A stretch of 37,641 nt of DNA. Origin: Buttiauxella izardii. Lineage in GTDB: Bacteria; Pseudomonadota; Gammaproteobacteria; Enterobacterales; Enterobacteriaceae. The position numbers and the translations under genes are program-made. The notes beneath the pieces are model-generated. The model ran no database searches. It was not told the DNA's origin and was given only the letters and a program-made list of their open reading frames with translations. Positions 12,810 to 23,579 of this stretch are shown piece by piece. How positions within the stretch are numbered: the stretch's first letter is position 1; each line of letters opens with the position of its first letter. Where the stretch lies: the NCBI RefSeq assembly GCF_003601925.1, contig NZ_QZWH01000023.1, forward strand, positions 1 through 37,641, in the 5' to 3' direction.

Positions 12810-13217
12810 ATGATGAAGCTAAAACAGATGATTGCCGGTGTGATTTGTATTGTGGCGCTGGCGGGATGTTCTGCTCTGGAACGAACAGAACCCGTCCGCA
12901 CGCCGCAGACCATCATCACTCAGCATGTGACGGCAGAGCAGGTCAAAAGCGCGATTATCAATGCCGGGCAGGGGCGTGACTGGATTATGTCTGAGGCTGG
13001 TCCTGGCGTGATTAATGCGGTGCAAAACATTCGTAAACACAGCGTGACCGTGCGGATTAATTACAGTGAAAGAAATTACTCAATTAATTATGTCAGCAGT
13101 GTGAATTTGCTGGCATCGGACGGCGAAATTCACCGCTCGTATAATCACTGGGTCAATAATCTGGATAAAGATATTCAGAAACGGTTAGCCATTGTTGCGG
13201 CGACACCTGCAAAATAA
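12810..13217 (+). CDS. Small lipoprotein of unknown function
   Basis: The 135-residue product is not assigned to a characterised protein. It has a clear lipoprotein signal: a basic start (MMKLKQ), a hydrophobic core and the lipobox ALAGC, with the acylated Cys at residue 20. The residues after Cys are Ser-Ala, not the Asp inner-membrane retention signal, so outer-membrane sorting is likely. The mature part, about 115 residues, is mixed alpha/beta in look, with a Ser/Tyr/Asn-rich stretch ([16 protein letters not shown]) and a basic end. Start is at ATG 12810 or the adjoining ATG 12813, with AAGGA at 12800-12804. It sits where E. coli has pepE. Role unknown; I infer only envelope location. Confidence 0.85.
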   Translation: MMKLKQMIAGVICIVALAGCSALERTEPVRTPQTIITQHVTAEQVKSAIINAGQGRDWIMSEAGPGVINAVQNIRKHSVTVRINYSERNYSINYVSSVNLLASDGEIHRSYNHWVNNLDKDIQKRLAIVAATPAK

Positions 13218-13312
13218 ACACCCCTCTACGGGCAATGAACTTCGCGTTTGTTGCCCGAGTCTGTTCGCATCGCCCCTCAGGTAGGGTATATTTCCGGTTT
13301 TACGGAGGAACC

Positions 13313-14191
13313 ATGCTGCCTAACTCATCAACACGTCTGAACAAGTACATTAGCGAGAGCGGTATCTGCTCGCGCCGTGACGCCGATCGTTACATCGAAC
13401 AGGGAAATGTTTTTATTAACGGTAAACGTGCCGCGATTGGTGATCAGGTTGTCGCCGGAGATGTGGTGAAGGTTAACGGTCAGCTTATCGAACCCCGTGA
13501 TGAAGACGATCTGGTACTGATTGCGCTGAACAAGCCTGTGGGTATCGTAAGTACCACCGAAGACGGCGAGAAAGATAACATTGTCGATTTCGTTAACCAC
13601 AGCAAACGCGTTTTCCCGATTGGGCGTCTGGATAAAGACTCTCAGGGGCTGATTTTCCTCACCAACCATGGTGACCTGGTGAATAAAATCCTGCGTGCCG
13701 GGAACGACCACGAAAAAGAATATGTCGTGACGGTGAATAAACCCGTTACCGACGATTTCATTCGCGGTATGGGGGCGGGTGTGCCGATGCTGGGAACGGT
13801 CACCAAGAAATGCAAAGTGAAGAAAGAAGCGCCGTTTGTGTTCCGCATTACGCTGGTGCAGGGGCTGAACCGCCAGATTCGCCGCATGTGCGAACATTTT
13901 GGCTATGACGTAACGAAGCTTGAGCGTACGCGCATTATGAACGTCAGCATGAAAGGGCTGCCGTTGGGCGAATGGCGTGATTTGACTGACGATGAATTGA
14001 TTGAGCTGTTTAAGCTGATTGAGAACTCTTCTTCCGAAGCGAAGCCAGCCGCTAAGGCAAAAGCAAAACCTAAGGCAGTTGCTGTTAAAAAGCCTGCCGT
14101 GAGTGGGCCGAAGAGCAGCGCTAAAACCCCGGCGGAGCTTGCTTCACGTAAACGCTTCGCTCAGCCAGGACGCAAGAAAAAGGGACGCTAA
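13313..14191 (+). CDS. rluF: 23S rRNA pseudouridine(2604) synthase RluF
   Basis: RluF makes pseudouridine at position 2604 of 23S rRNA. The start is placed at ATG 13313 ([13 protein letters not shown]), preceded by GGAGGAA at 13304-13310; the frame is open upstream but that extension is not part of the family. The protein has 292 residues. An S4 RNA-binding domain comes first (about 7-66, [20 protein letters not shown]). The RsuA-type catalytic domain follows, with Asp107 in [10 protein letters not shown] and the motif [11 protein letters not shown]. The C-terminal 55 residues are an Ala/Lys/Pro-rich basic tail ending KKKGR, as in E. coli but differing in detail. It converges on yjbD with one base between stop codons. 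Confidence 0.96.
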   Translation: MLPNSSTRLNKYISESGICSRRDADRYIEQGNVFINGKRAAIGDQVVAGDVVKVNGQLIEPRDEDDLVLIALNKPVGIVSTTEDGEKDNIVDFVNHSKRVFPIGRLDKDSQGLIFLTNHGDLVNKILRAGNDHEKEYVVTVNKPVTDDFIRGMGAGVPMLGTVTKKCKVKKEAPFVFRITLVQGLNRQIRRMCEHFGYDVTKLERTRIMNVSMKGLPLGEWRDLTDDELIELFKLIENSSSEAKPAAKAKAKPKAVAVKKPAVSGPKSSAKTPAELASRKRFAQPGRKKKGR

Positions 14192-14192
14192 A

Positions 14193-14465
14193 TTAGCGTT
14201 TCCCACGAGAGTGGCTGTTTGCAGACCAGGAATAGGTTGCAGACGTATCCGGTTTTAATGCTTTTTGTTTTTTAATCTGGCGGACTTTTTTGGCCGCCAG
14301 TTCACGCTCAGCGATCAGTTGGTCGATATATGTTTTTTTAACGTGGTTAATTTCTGAGTTTGTCAGAGGGCGGCCATGGGCGATGCGGGAGCGATCAAGG
14401 CGTGTTTTTAACTCGCGTTGTTCGGCTTCGGTCATATCTTGTTGTGTCAGTCTTGATGTGGACAT
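14193..14465 (-). CDS. yjbD: Conserved small protein YjbD (DUF3811 family)
   Basis: The 90-residue protein closely resembles E. coli YjbD, whose function is not known. It is highly charged and probably helical: residues 8-70 are rich in Arg, Lys, Glu and Gln, with LTQQDMTEAEQRELK near the start. There is no signal peptide or membrane segment. ATG 14465 is preceded by AAGAGG at 8-bp spacing. It is convergent with rluF, as in E. coli. In K-12, lysC, pgi and yjbEFGH lie on its other side; here psiE follows after only 206 bp. Confidence 0.9.
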   Translation of the reverse strand: MSTSRLTQQDMTEAEQRELKTRLDRSRIAHGRPLTNSEINHVKKTYIDQLIAERELAAKKVRQIKKQKALKPDTSATYSWSANSHSRGKR

Positions 14466-14607
14466 TGTTGCGGCCTCTTAAGAAGTGGCATCTAGTGTAA
14501 AGCAAACCGCCCGCAACCTCAGTAAAAATCAGCTCTCACTGCTCTATTACTTGATCGTCCTGGCTTGAATTGATGGTTTGGGCACTTTAAGTATATAAGT
14601 AAAAAAT

Positions 14608-14623
14608 CTAGATCCAGATCACA
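14608..14623 (+). promoter_or_regulatory. Possible CRP site upstream of psiE
   Basis: The right half TCACA (14619-14623) is perfect, but the left half CTAGA matches TGTGA at only two positions. The site lies about 50 bp before psiE, which in E. coli is repressed by cAMP-CRP and induced by PhoB. No convincing Pho box was found. Weak call. Confidence 0.3.
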
Positions 14624-14671
14624 CTTTCAACGTATAACAACTCCTCGGTACCCTAACCCTCGAGGTGTTTT

Positions 14672-15079
14672 ATGACATCTATCGCCCGCGTCGAGTTAAT
14701 CGCTACCGTTATGCAAACGGTGCTCAATCTGGCCCTGCTCACTCTTGGCCTGATTCTCATCATCTTCCTCGGCAAAGAAACGCTGCATCTGGCTAACGTA
14801 TTATTCGCACCTAGCGAACAGGCCAGCAAATATCTGTTTATCGAAGGGCTGGTGGTTTACTTCCTGTATTTCGAATTTATCGCGCTGATTGTTAAGTATT
14901 TTCAGTCGGGTTATCACTTCCCGCTGCGCTACTTTATCTACATCGGTATTACCGCCATTGTGCGTCTGATTATCATCGATCATAAGCAACCGTTGGATGT
15001 ACTGATTTATTCCGGTGCCATTTTGTTGCTGGTGATTACGCTGTGGCTCTGTAACAGCAGCCGCCTGAAACGCGAATAA
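14672..15079 (+). CDS. psiE: Phosphate-starvation-inducible protein PsiE
   Basis: PsiE is a small inner-membrane protein induced by phosphate starvation in E. coli; its biochemical role is not established. The product has 135 residues (136 in E. coli) with four hydrophobic segments, at about 12-34, 56-76, 82-103 and 109-127. Conserved stretches include [19 protein letters not shown] and [20 protein letters not shown]. The ATG at 14672 follows CGAGG at 14661-14665. That ribosome site can pair with CCTCG at 14643-14647. Its last codons run into the U-tract side of the convergent malG terminator. Its neighbours on the left differ from K-12. Confidence 0.95.
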   Translation: MTSIARVELIATVMQTVLNLALLTLGLILIIFLGKETLHLANVLFAPSEQASKYLFIEGLVVYFLYFEFIALIVKYFQSGYHFPLRYFIYIGITAIVRLIIIDHKQPLDVLIYSGAILLLVITLWLCNSSRLKRE

Positions 15080-15101
15080 AAAAGGCGGCCCGAAGGCCGC
15101 C
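15077..15101 (-). terminator. malEFG operon terminator
   Basis: Read on the minus strand, a GC-rich stem GGCGGCC / GGCCGCC with a TTCG loop (15084-15101) is followed by six or more T (15077-15083). It lies 69 bp after the malG stop and ends the malEFG transcript. Its T tract overlaps the psiE stop codon (15077-15079) on the opposite strand. Confidence 0.9.
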
Positions 15102-15170
15102 GAAGCAATTCAAAGTCAAATGAGGGATACAGTGGCATTACATCAGGTAGAGCAATAACAACAGGAAATC

Positions 15171-16061
15171 TTAACCTTTCACCCCGCCAGCGGTCAGGCC
15201 GCTCACCAGCCAACGCTGCGCCAGTAAGAACACGACGGTAATCGGAATGGCTGAAAGCACGGCGGCAGCGGCAAAGTCGCCCCACAAATAGTTTTGTGGA
15301 TTGAGGTATTGCTGCATTCCCACCGCCAGGGTGTAACTATTCACGTCGCGCAGCAGTAACGAGGCGACCGGCACTTCGGTAATCGCAGCAATGAACGACA
15401 GAATAAACACCACCGCCAGAATCGGCACGGAGAGCGGCAGCAACACGAGGCGGAAGGCTTGCCAGGGAGTTGCGCCATCCAGTGCGGCGGCTTCTTCCAG
15501 CGAGTTATCGATAGTTTCGAAGTAACCTTTTATCGTCCACACATGCAGTGCGATGCCGCCAAGATAGGCGAAGATCACCCCGCCATGCGTATTCAGGCCG
15601 ATAAACGGAATGTACTGGCCGAGGCGGTCAAATAACGCGTACAACGCCACCAGTGACAGCACCGCCGGGAACATCTGGAAAATCAGCATCCCTTTCAGCA
15701 ATGTCGCTTTGCCTGGGAAGCGCATACGGGCGAATGCGTAAGCACACGTCGTTGAAAGCGTCACAATCCCCAGCGCGGTAATCGCCGCAATCTTGATTGA
15801 GTTCCACAACCACAACAGCACCGGGAACGGCGGCGGCGTAACGCTGCCATCGGCATGTTGCACGCTAAATCCAAGTGCTAATTTCCAGTGCTCCCAGGAG
15901 ATTTGATCCGGGATTAAGCTGCCGGTGGCGAAGTTACCCGGACGCAGTGAAATCGCGATAACCATCAGCAGCGGGAACATGATCGCGGCGATAAAAATCA
16001 GCAGCAGTAGATGCGTGGTAAACAGACGCAGCTTTTGAGATTTCGGTTGAACCATAGCCAT
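15171..16061 (-). CDS. malG: Maltose ABC transporter permease MalG
   Basis: MalG is one of two inner-membrane permeases of the maltose/maltodextrin importer MalFGK2. The protein has 296 residues, the E. coli length, with six predicted membrane segments, the first at about 13-35. The EAA loop that docks on MalK is present ([15 protein letters not shown], about residues 190-204). The C-terminus GLTAGGVKG matches the tail known to reach into the MalE/MalF binding path. AAGGAG precedes ATG 16061. A 12-bp gap follows malF, so translation is probably coupled. An intrinsic terminator ends the operon. Confidence 0.98.
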   Translation of the reverse strand: MAMVQPKSQKLRLFTTHLLLLIFIAAIMFPLLMVIAISLRPGNFATGSLIPDQISWEHWKLALGFSVQHADGSVTPPPFPVLLWLWNSIKIAAITALGIVTLSTTCAYAFARMRFPGKATLLKGMLIFQMFPAVLSLVALYALFDRLGQYIPFIGLNTHGGVIFAYLGGIALHVWTIKGYFETIDNSLEEAAALDGATPWQAFRLVLLPLSVPILAVVFILSFIAAITEVPVASLLLRDVNSYTLAVGMQQYLNPQNYLWGDFAAAAVLSAIPITVVFLLAQRWLVSGLTAGGVKG

Positions 16062-16073
16062 GAGTGTCGCTCC

Positions 16074-17618
16074 TTAATCAAACTTCATGCGGGTGGCTTT
16101 CAGGTTAACAATCGCGAGCGCGCCAACCAGAATGAAGATAAGCGTGGCGATAGCCGCCGCTAAACCAAAGTCCTGGCCGCCGCCGCCTTCAAAGGCGATG
16201 CGATAGGTGTAGCTCACCAGCAAGTCCGTGTAGCCCGCAGGCGTGGTGGTTCCGAGTCGGTCTGGCCCGCCGTTAGTTAACAGTTGAATCAGCACGAAGT
16301 TGTTAAAGTTAAAGGCAAAACTGGCGATCATCAGCGGCGTGAGCGGCTTAATCAGCAGCGGCAGCGTAATTTTAAAGAAGTTCTGGAACGGGCCTGCGCC
16401 ATCCATTGCCGAAGCTTCGTATAAGTCGTCTGGAATCGCTTTTAGCAAGCCCATGCACAGAATCATCATGTACGGATAACCGAGCCAGGTATTCACGATA
16501 ATGATCATTGAACGCGCGGTGGTCGGGTCGCTAAACCAGGCGGGTTTGATGCCAAACAGTGAGCTCAACATCATGTTGATTTCACCGAAGCTTTGGTTGA
16601 ACAAGCCTTTGAAAATCAGGATGGAAATAAACGAGGGCACCGCGTAAGGCAGAATCAACATCACGCGGTAAATCGCTTTGCCTTTCAGGGATTCCCATTG
16701 CACCACGCAGGCCAGAATCATGCCGACAGCCACGGTCAGAATCACCGTCAGCACAGAGAAAATCACCGTCCAGACGAAGATCGCCATGAACGGTTTCTGA
16801 ATGCCGTCGTCATGGAATACGCGCAGGAAGTTCTTCCAGCCAATCGTCACCGTGTAGCCTGGGCTTAATTGCTCGTTGCCCCAGTTGCCGTCCGCATTAA
16901 CCGACTGATAAAAACCAATGTCGTTATTCGGACGGTATTTCACGCCGCTTTGGTTGTTGGTCAGCTCGCCGTTATCCGCCACGGTATAAAGCGGGCGGGT
17001 GCCGGAAAACTGGCGCAGGGAGCTCATGGTCAGCGTGCTTTCGTCCGGCATTTCAGCGGTGATTTGCGTCAGTGCGGCACGGTTTTGCGTAATCACGCGC
17101 AGATTGGCTTTCTCACCTGCCGGGATGGCATCGGCTTCTTTCAGTTTCAGGTGCTGCTCGCCGCCAAATTTAAAGGTGTCGGAGAGGTAATTCTTGCCGC
17201 TTTCGCCGTCGGTCAGTGCGAGTTGCCATTCATCGCCCGCCGGATACAGGCCGAAGTTAAAGGTCTTGCCCGCCTGATACTGACGGTCCATCAGCACTTC
17301 TTGCGCGCGTTCTTGCGTCAGCTGGTTGGTGCTGCTGTAGTTGGTAAACGCAATCGCAATGGTACATACCAGCGGGAACAGGACGAACAGGCCCATTCCG
17401 GCCATACCAGGGTAAACATAACGCCAGGCATATGCCTTGCGGTTAGCAAAAATATAGAGGCCAAGTGAGCTTAAAATCAGCGTCATAATGGCAAACAGGT
17501 ACTCCCCCTGGGCGTACATTAATACGACAAGATAACCAACCAGCAGTCCCAACAGGCCGATGACTGACCACTTCAGTACATCGCTTTGCCACCAGTGGCT
17601 CTTTTTAACTACATCCAT
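16074..17618 (-). CDS. malF: Maltose ABC transporter permease MalF
   Basis: MalF is the larger permease of MalFGK2. The start is placed at ATG 17618 (MDVVKKSHWWQSD), preceded by GAGGAAC; seven further codons upstream are open but unlike the family. This gives 514 residues, identical to E. coli. There are eight membrane segments, with the first three before residue 95. A large periplasmic P2 domain (about 95-275) contacts MalE. The EAA loop lies near 400 (YEASAMDGAGPFQNF). The upstream gap to malE (17619-17720) holds an inverted palindromic repeat that may limit malF expression relative to malE. Confidence 0.98.
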   Translation of the reverse strand: MDVVKKSHWWQSDVLKWSVIGLLGLLVGYLVVLMYAQGEYLFAIMTLILSSLGLYIFANRKAYAWRYVYPGMAGMGLFVLFPLVCTIAIAFTNYSSTNQLTQERAQEVLMDRQYQAGKTFNFGLYPAGDEWQLALTDGESGKNYLSDTFKFGGEQHLKLKEADAIPAGEKANLRVITQNRAALTQITAEMPDESTLTMSSLRQFSGTRPLYTVADNGELTNNQSGVKYRPNNDIGFYQSVNADGNWGNEQLSPGYTVTIGWKNFLRVFHDDGIQKPFMAIFVWTVIFSVLTVILTVAVGMILACVVQWESLKGKAIYRVMLILPYAVPSFISILIFKGLFNQSFGEINMMLSSLFGIKPAWFSDPTTARSMIIIVNTWLGYPYMMILCMGLLKAIPDDLYEASAMDGAGPFQNFFKITLPLLIKPLTPLMIASFAFNFNNFVLIQLLTNGGPDRLGTTTPAGYTDLLVSYTYRIAFEGGGGQDFGLAAAIATLIFILVGALAIVNLKATRMKFD

Positions 17619-17651
17619 GGGGTGTTCCTCAAAACTCATTATCTGAAATCA

Positions 17652-17713
17652 CCCTCACCCAAACCCTCTCCCGGAAGGAGAGGGGATCGTTCGGCTTTTG
17701 CCGGGATGAGGGG
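17652..17713. repeat. Palindromic repeat, copy B, in the malE-malF gap
   Basis: On the plus strand it begins CCCTCACCCAAACCC and ends GGGATGAGGGG, with one module CCCTCTCCC-GGAA-GGAGAGGGG. Compared with copies A and C it is inverted and lacks the extra modules. In malE mRNA it would fold into a GC-rich stem just after the malE stop. It occupies the place where E. coli K-12 has REP sequences that stabilise the malE message. Confidence 0.85.
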
Positions 17714-17720
17714 AAATTAC

Positions 17721-18991
<1,271 letters not shown>

Positions 18992-19019
18992 CTTAGCCCT
19001 ACGCCCCCACCCCGGTATC

Positions 19020-19035
19020 TGTGATCTGCATTCCA
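19020..19035 (+). promoter_or_regulatory. CRP-like site 1
   Basis: TGTGA at 19020-19024 is a perfect CRP half site; the other half (TTCCA) matches TCACA at two positions. It is one of at least two CRP-like sites between the malE-proximal and malK-proximal MalT boxes. Confidence 0.4.
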
Positions 19036-19048
19036 TAACTGACAGTTA

Positions 19049-19064
19049 TGTGTTCTGGAGCACA
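19049..19064 (+). promoter_or_regulatory. CRP-like site 2
   Basis: TGTGT-N6-GCACA matches the CRP consensus TGTGA-N6-TCACA at 8 of 10 positions and is nearly symmetric. It lies mid-way in the mal control region, where CRP acts in E. coli. Confidence 0.6.
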
Positions 19065-19115
19065 CAAAACCACGCAGAAATTTGAAACCACGATCACGAA
19101 AAACTGTCGCGTCCA

Positions 19116-19131
19116 CTGCAACCGGTTGCAG
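19116..19131. promoter_or_regulatory. Perfect 16-bp palindrome, LacI/GalR-type operator candidate
   Basis: CTGCAACCGGTTGCAG is a perfect palindrome with a central CG, the shape of operators bound by LacI/GalR-family repressors. It lies between the CRP-like sites and the malK-side MalT boxes. Neither MalT nor CRP has this recognition pattern. The binding protein is unknown. Confidence 0.45.
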
Positions 19132-19140
19132 ACCAGCCCC

Positions 19141-19163
19141 TCTCATCCTCCCGCCTCCTCCCC
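19141..19163 (-). promoter_or_regulatory. Tandem MalT boxes
   Basis: Two boxes lie in direct repeat on the minus strand. GAGGATGAGA (19141-19150) matches 8 of 10 consensus positions. GGGGAGGAGG (19154-19163) matches all 10. The 3-bp gap between them is typical of cooperative MalT box pairs. Confidence 0.65.
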
Positions 19164-19179
19164 CATAAAAAACAGCAGG

Positions 19180-19189
19180 GTGGAGGATT
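19180..19189 (+). promoter_or_regulatory. MalT-like box facing malK
   Basis: GTGGAGGATT has the GGAGGA core and matches 7 of 10 consensus positions on the plus strand, about 85 bp before malK. It is the only box found in malK orientation, so it may be the promoter-proximal site. Confidence 0.4.
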
Positions 19190-19273
19190 CACGGAATGTA
19201 TGAATCCGTCATAGTCCGACACATCTTGAATCACCTGCCACTCAGCAGCGTGACGGAATGAAGGGAGAAGTAC

Positions 19274-20383
19274 ATGGCAAGCGTACAGCTACGGAACGTA
19301 ACAAAAGCCTGGGGTGACGTGGTGGTATCGAAAGATATCAACCTGAACATTCAGGAAGGTGAGTTCGTGGTTTTTGTTGGACCGTCAGGCTGCGGTAAAT
19401 CCACTTTGTTACGCATGATTGCGGGGCTGGAAACGATCACCAGCGGTGATTTATTTATCGGTGACACTCGCATGAATGACATCCCGCCCGCTGAACGTGG
19501 CGTCGGTATGGTGTTCCAGTCTTATGCGCTTTATCCCCATCTTTCGGTTGCTGAAAACATGTCCTTCGGGCTGAAGCTCGCAGGCGCTAAGAAAAGTGAT
19601 ATCAACCAGCGAGTGACCCAGGTTTCAGAGACGCTGCAATTAGGCCATTTATTAGAACGTCGCCCGAAAGCGCTTTCCGGCGGGCAGCGTCAACGTGTGG
19701 CGATTGGCCGTACGCTGGTGGCTGAACCGCGTGTTTTCTTGCTGGATGAACCTCTTTCAAACCTTGATGCCGCGCTGCGTGTGCAGATGCGCATTGAGAT
19801 CTCCCGACTGCATAAACGCCTCGGGCGCACCATGATTTACGTCACCCACGATCAGGTCGAAGCGATGACGCTTGCCGACAAAATCGTGGTGCTGGATGCC
19901 GGGCGCGTCGCGCAAGTCGGCAAACCGCTCGAGCTGTATCACTACCCGGCTGACCGTTTTGTTGCGGGCTTTATTGGCTCGCCAAAAATGAACTTCCTGC
20001 CGGTGAAAGTCACCGCCACAGCTATCGATCAAGTGCAGGTTGAATTACCGAACCGTCAGCAAGTCTGGCTGCCGGTAGAGAGCAAAGAAGTTCAGGTTGG
20101 CGCAAACATGTCTCTGGGGATTCGCCCGGAACATTTGCTGCCAAGCGATATCGCTGACGTGACGCTTGAAGGTGAAGTGCAGGTTGTCGAGCAGCTCGGC
20201 CACGAAACTCAGATTCATATCCAAATCCCCGCCATCCGTCAGAACCTGGTGTACCGCCAGAATGACGTGGTGTTGGTAAAAGAGGGTGCCACATTCGCTA
20301 TTGGCTTGCCGCCAGAGCGCTGCCATCTGTTCCGTGAGGATGGCACTGCATGTCGTCGGCTGCATCAAGAGCCAGGTGTTTAA
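19274..20383 (+). CDS. malK: Maltose ABC transporter ATPase MalK
   Basis: MalK is the ATPase of MalFGK2 and also binds and inhibits MalT when transport is idle. The protein has 369 residues, two fewer than in E. coli, because a Met-Pro pair is missing near residue 260 (VELPNRQQ). The nucleotide-binding domain shows Walker A (GPSGCGKST, 36-44), the Q-loop Gln82 (VFQSYALYP), the signature LSGGQRQR near 134, Walker B (VFLLDEPLS, with Glu159) and the switch His192. The regulatory OB-fold domain (about 236-369) follows. ATG 19274 has GGGAGAAG at 19263-19270. It is first of malK-lamB-malM; lamB begins 45 bp after its stop. Confidence 0.99.
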   Translation: MASVQLRNVTKAWGDVVVSKDINLNIQEGEFVVFVGPSGCGKSTLLRMIAGLETITSGDLFIGDTRMNDIPPAERGVGMVFQSYALYPHLSVAENMSFGLKLAGAKKSDINQRVTQVSETLQLGHLLERRPKALSGGQRQRVAIGRTLVAEPRVFLLDEPLSNLDAALRVQMRIEISRLHKRLGRTMIYVTHDQVEAMTLADKIVVLDAGRVAQVGKPLELYHYPADRFVAGFIGSPKMNFLPVKVTATAIDQVQVELPNRQQVWLPVESKEVQVGANMSLGIRPEHLLPSDIADVTLEGEVQVVEQLGHETQIHIQIPAIRQNLVYRQNDVVLVKEGATFAIGLPPERCHLFREDGTACRRLHQEPGV

Positions 20384-20395
20384 GCATTCCCATAA

Positions 20396-21781
<1,386 letters not shown>

Positions 21782-21808
21782 TACTGCTTTAACCTGATGT
21801 TATGACTC

Positions 21809-21838
21809 GATGAGGGGCTCGCCACTGGGCTCCTCATC
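21809..21838 (+). terminator. Stem-loop between lamB and malM
   Basis: A 12-bp stem with two G-U pairs runs from GATGAGGGGCTC (21809-21820) to GGGCTCCTCATC (21827-21838), with loop GCCACT. Only a mixed ATTATTACC tract follows, so it is a weak or partial terminator. It would reduce malM expression relative to lamB. Confidence 0.6.
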
Positions 21839-21930
21839 ATTATTACCCTTGTATGCCAATGCTTGTTTCAGGTGGAAAGGGCTATTGCCTGGCCAACTTT
21901 CCACCGACTTTCCATTCGAGGTTTATAACA

Positions 21931-22893
21931 ATGAAAATGAAAAAAAGTCTCCTCGCAATCTGCTTATCCGCGGGATTGCTCGCAAGCCTGCCAGCCGTAA
22001 GCCTGGCTGACGTTAACATCGTTCCACAGGATATTTCGGCTGCACCTGCAATCCCTGCATCTGCACTGCAACAGCTGCAATGGACGCCAATCGATCAGTC
22101 GAAAACCCAATCTACCGATCTTTCTATTGCCGGACAGCGCCTGAGCGCGGGCGATATTACTGGCCCTGTCGCGGCTTACAGCGTACCGGCAAACATTGGT
22201 GAGCTGAATATTACGCTCACCAGTGAAGTGAAAAACAACGGGGTATTTGCGCCGAACGTGCTGGTTCTTGACCAGAATCTGACGCCTGCTGCGTATTTCC
22301 CTTCAAGCTACTTTACCTACCAGGAGCCGGGCGTGATGTCCGCCGACCGCCTGGAAGGGGTGATTAAACTGACGCCTGCGCTGGGTCAGCAAAAAGTATA
22401 TTTACTCGTTTTCACCACCAACAAAGACACACAGCAAACCACTAAAATGCTCGACCCGGCAAAAGCCTACGCAAAAGGCACGGGTAACGCAGTACCGGAT
22501 ATTCCAGACCCGATTGCCCGCCATACCACTGACGGCCTGTTGAAAGTCAAAGTGAAAACTTCTTCAAGCTCCAGCATCCTGGTCGGCCCGCTGTTTGGTT
22601 CATCAGGCCCAGGCCCGGTGACGGTGGGCAATACCGCAGCGCCAACCACAACCTATGTGGCTCCGGCAGCCGTGGCAACAACCGCGACTGTTGCAGCAAC
22701 CGCACCAGCAGCACCAGCCAAAAAATCTGAGCCAGTGCTGAGCGATACCGAAACCTACTTCAACCAGGCCATCAAAGATGCAGTTGCAAAAGGCGATGTT
22801 GATAAAGCCCTGAAACTGCTCGACGAAGCCGAACGCCTGGGATCGACTTCTGCCCGTAAAACTTTTATCAGCAGTGTAAAAGGCAAGGGGTGA
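21931..22893 (+). CDS. malM: Maltose operon periplasmic protein MalM
   Basis: MalM is a periplasmic protein of the maltose operon with unknown function. The start is ATG 21931 (MKMKKSLLAICLSAG) with CGAGG at 21918-21922; the open frame upstream is not part of the family. The 320-residue precursor is about 14 residues longer than in E. coli (306). A signal peptide of about 25 residues ends VSLA before DVNIVPQD. The body ends in a Ser-rich stretch (TSSSSSILVGPLFGSSG), then an Ala/Thr/Pro linker (about residues 240-265) that accounts for the extra length. The C-terminal helical part contains KGDVDKALKLLDEAERLG, like a single tetratricopeptide-type hairpin. A strong terminator follows. Confidence 0.96.
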   Translation: MKMKKSLLAICLSAGLLASLPAVSLADVNIVPQDISAAPAIPASALQQLQWTPIDQSKTQSTDLSIAGQRLSAGDITGPVAAYSVPANIGELNITLTSEVKNNGVFAPNVLVLDQNLTPAAYFPSSYFTYQEPGVMSADRLEGVIKLTPALGQQKVYLLVFTTNKDTQQTTKMLDPAKAYAKGTGNAVPDIPDPIARHTTDGLLKVKVKTSSSSSILVGPLFGSSGPGPVTVGNTAAPTTTYVAPAAVATTATVAATAPAAPAKKSEPVLSDTETYFNQAIKDAVAKGDVDKALKLLDEAERLGSTSARKTFISSVKGKG

Positions 22894-22925
22894 AAGTCTC
22901 CCCGCAGTGCTGATGTTTGAAGTTT

Positions 22926-22951
22926 GGTGCGCCGCCTGGCGCACCTTTTTT
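22926..22951 (+). terminator. malK-lamB-malM terminator
   Basis: The 8-bp stem GGTGCGCC / GGCGCACC with loop GCCT is followed by six T. It lies 33 bp after the malM stop. Confidence 0.93.
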
Positions 22952-23066
22952 CCTTCGTCATCCTTCAAGCTGACTCTGCGTTGTTAAACCCTTGTTGTGC
23001 TTTTCCCTGCCCGCTCTACCTATTCTGCGTTACAATGATTTTCGGTTTTGTTTCGGAGAAATTCAC

Positions 23067-23579
23067 ATGTCTGACGCGCTTTCGCCACTGCGCGCCTTAC
23101 GCTTTGAGGCGACAATCCCCGAGGGGCTGAGTGCATCGCTTCTTGATTGGTTGCTGCTTGAAGACTCAATGACCAAGCGCTTTGAACAATATTGCTCGCG
23201 AGTCAGCGTGCGTATTGTGCGTGAAGGTTTTTTCGATTCGCGTGCCGATATCCCCGAAGCTGATTTGCTGCCTGAAGCCAAACGTTACTGGTTGCGTGAA
23301 ATCATGCTCTGCGGTGACGATGAACCCTGGCTTTTGGGGCGTACCATCGTTCCTGAATCTACCCTTGAGGGGCCTGAGCTTGCGTTGCAGCAGCTTGGAA
23401 CCACGCCGTTGGGGCGTTATCTATTTAATTCATCTTCCCTGACACGGGATTTCATTGAGATTGGCCGCAATAATGAGGAGCTGTGGGGGCGTCGTTCCCG
23501 CCTGAGATTAGCCGGAAAGCCGCTGGTGCTGACTGAGTTATTCCTTCCCGCATCCCCGCTGTATGTAGAGGAAAAATGA
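23067..23579 (+). CDS. ubiC: Chorismate lyase
   Basis: UbiC converts chorismate to 4-hydroxybenzoate and pyruvate, the first committed step of ubiquinone synthesis. The start is ATG 23067 ([13 protein letters not shown]) with CGGAGAAA at 23054-23061. The product has 170 residues, five more than in E. coli. Active-site residues are present: Arg77 in YWLREIMLC and Glu157 in [12 protein letters not shown], with [10 protein letters not shown] between them. The last four residues (VEEK) extend beyond the usual SPLY end and carry the ubiA ribosome site. The gene overlaps ubiA at ATGATG, so the two are translationally coupled. Confidence 0.97.
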   Translation: MSDALSPLRALRFEATIPEGLSASLLDWLLLEDSMTKRFEQYCSRVSVRIVREGFFDSRADIPEADLLPEAKRYWLREIMLCGDDEPWLLGRTIVPESTLEGPELALQQLGTTPLGRYLFNSSSLTRDFIEIGRNNEELWGRRSRLRLAGKPLVLTELFLPASPLYVEEK

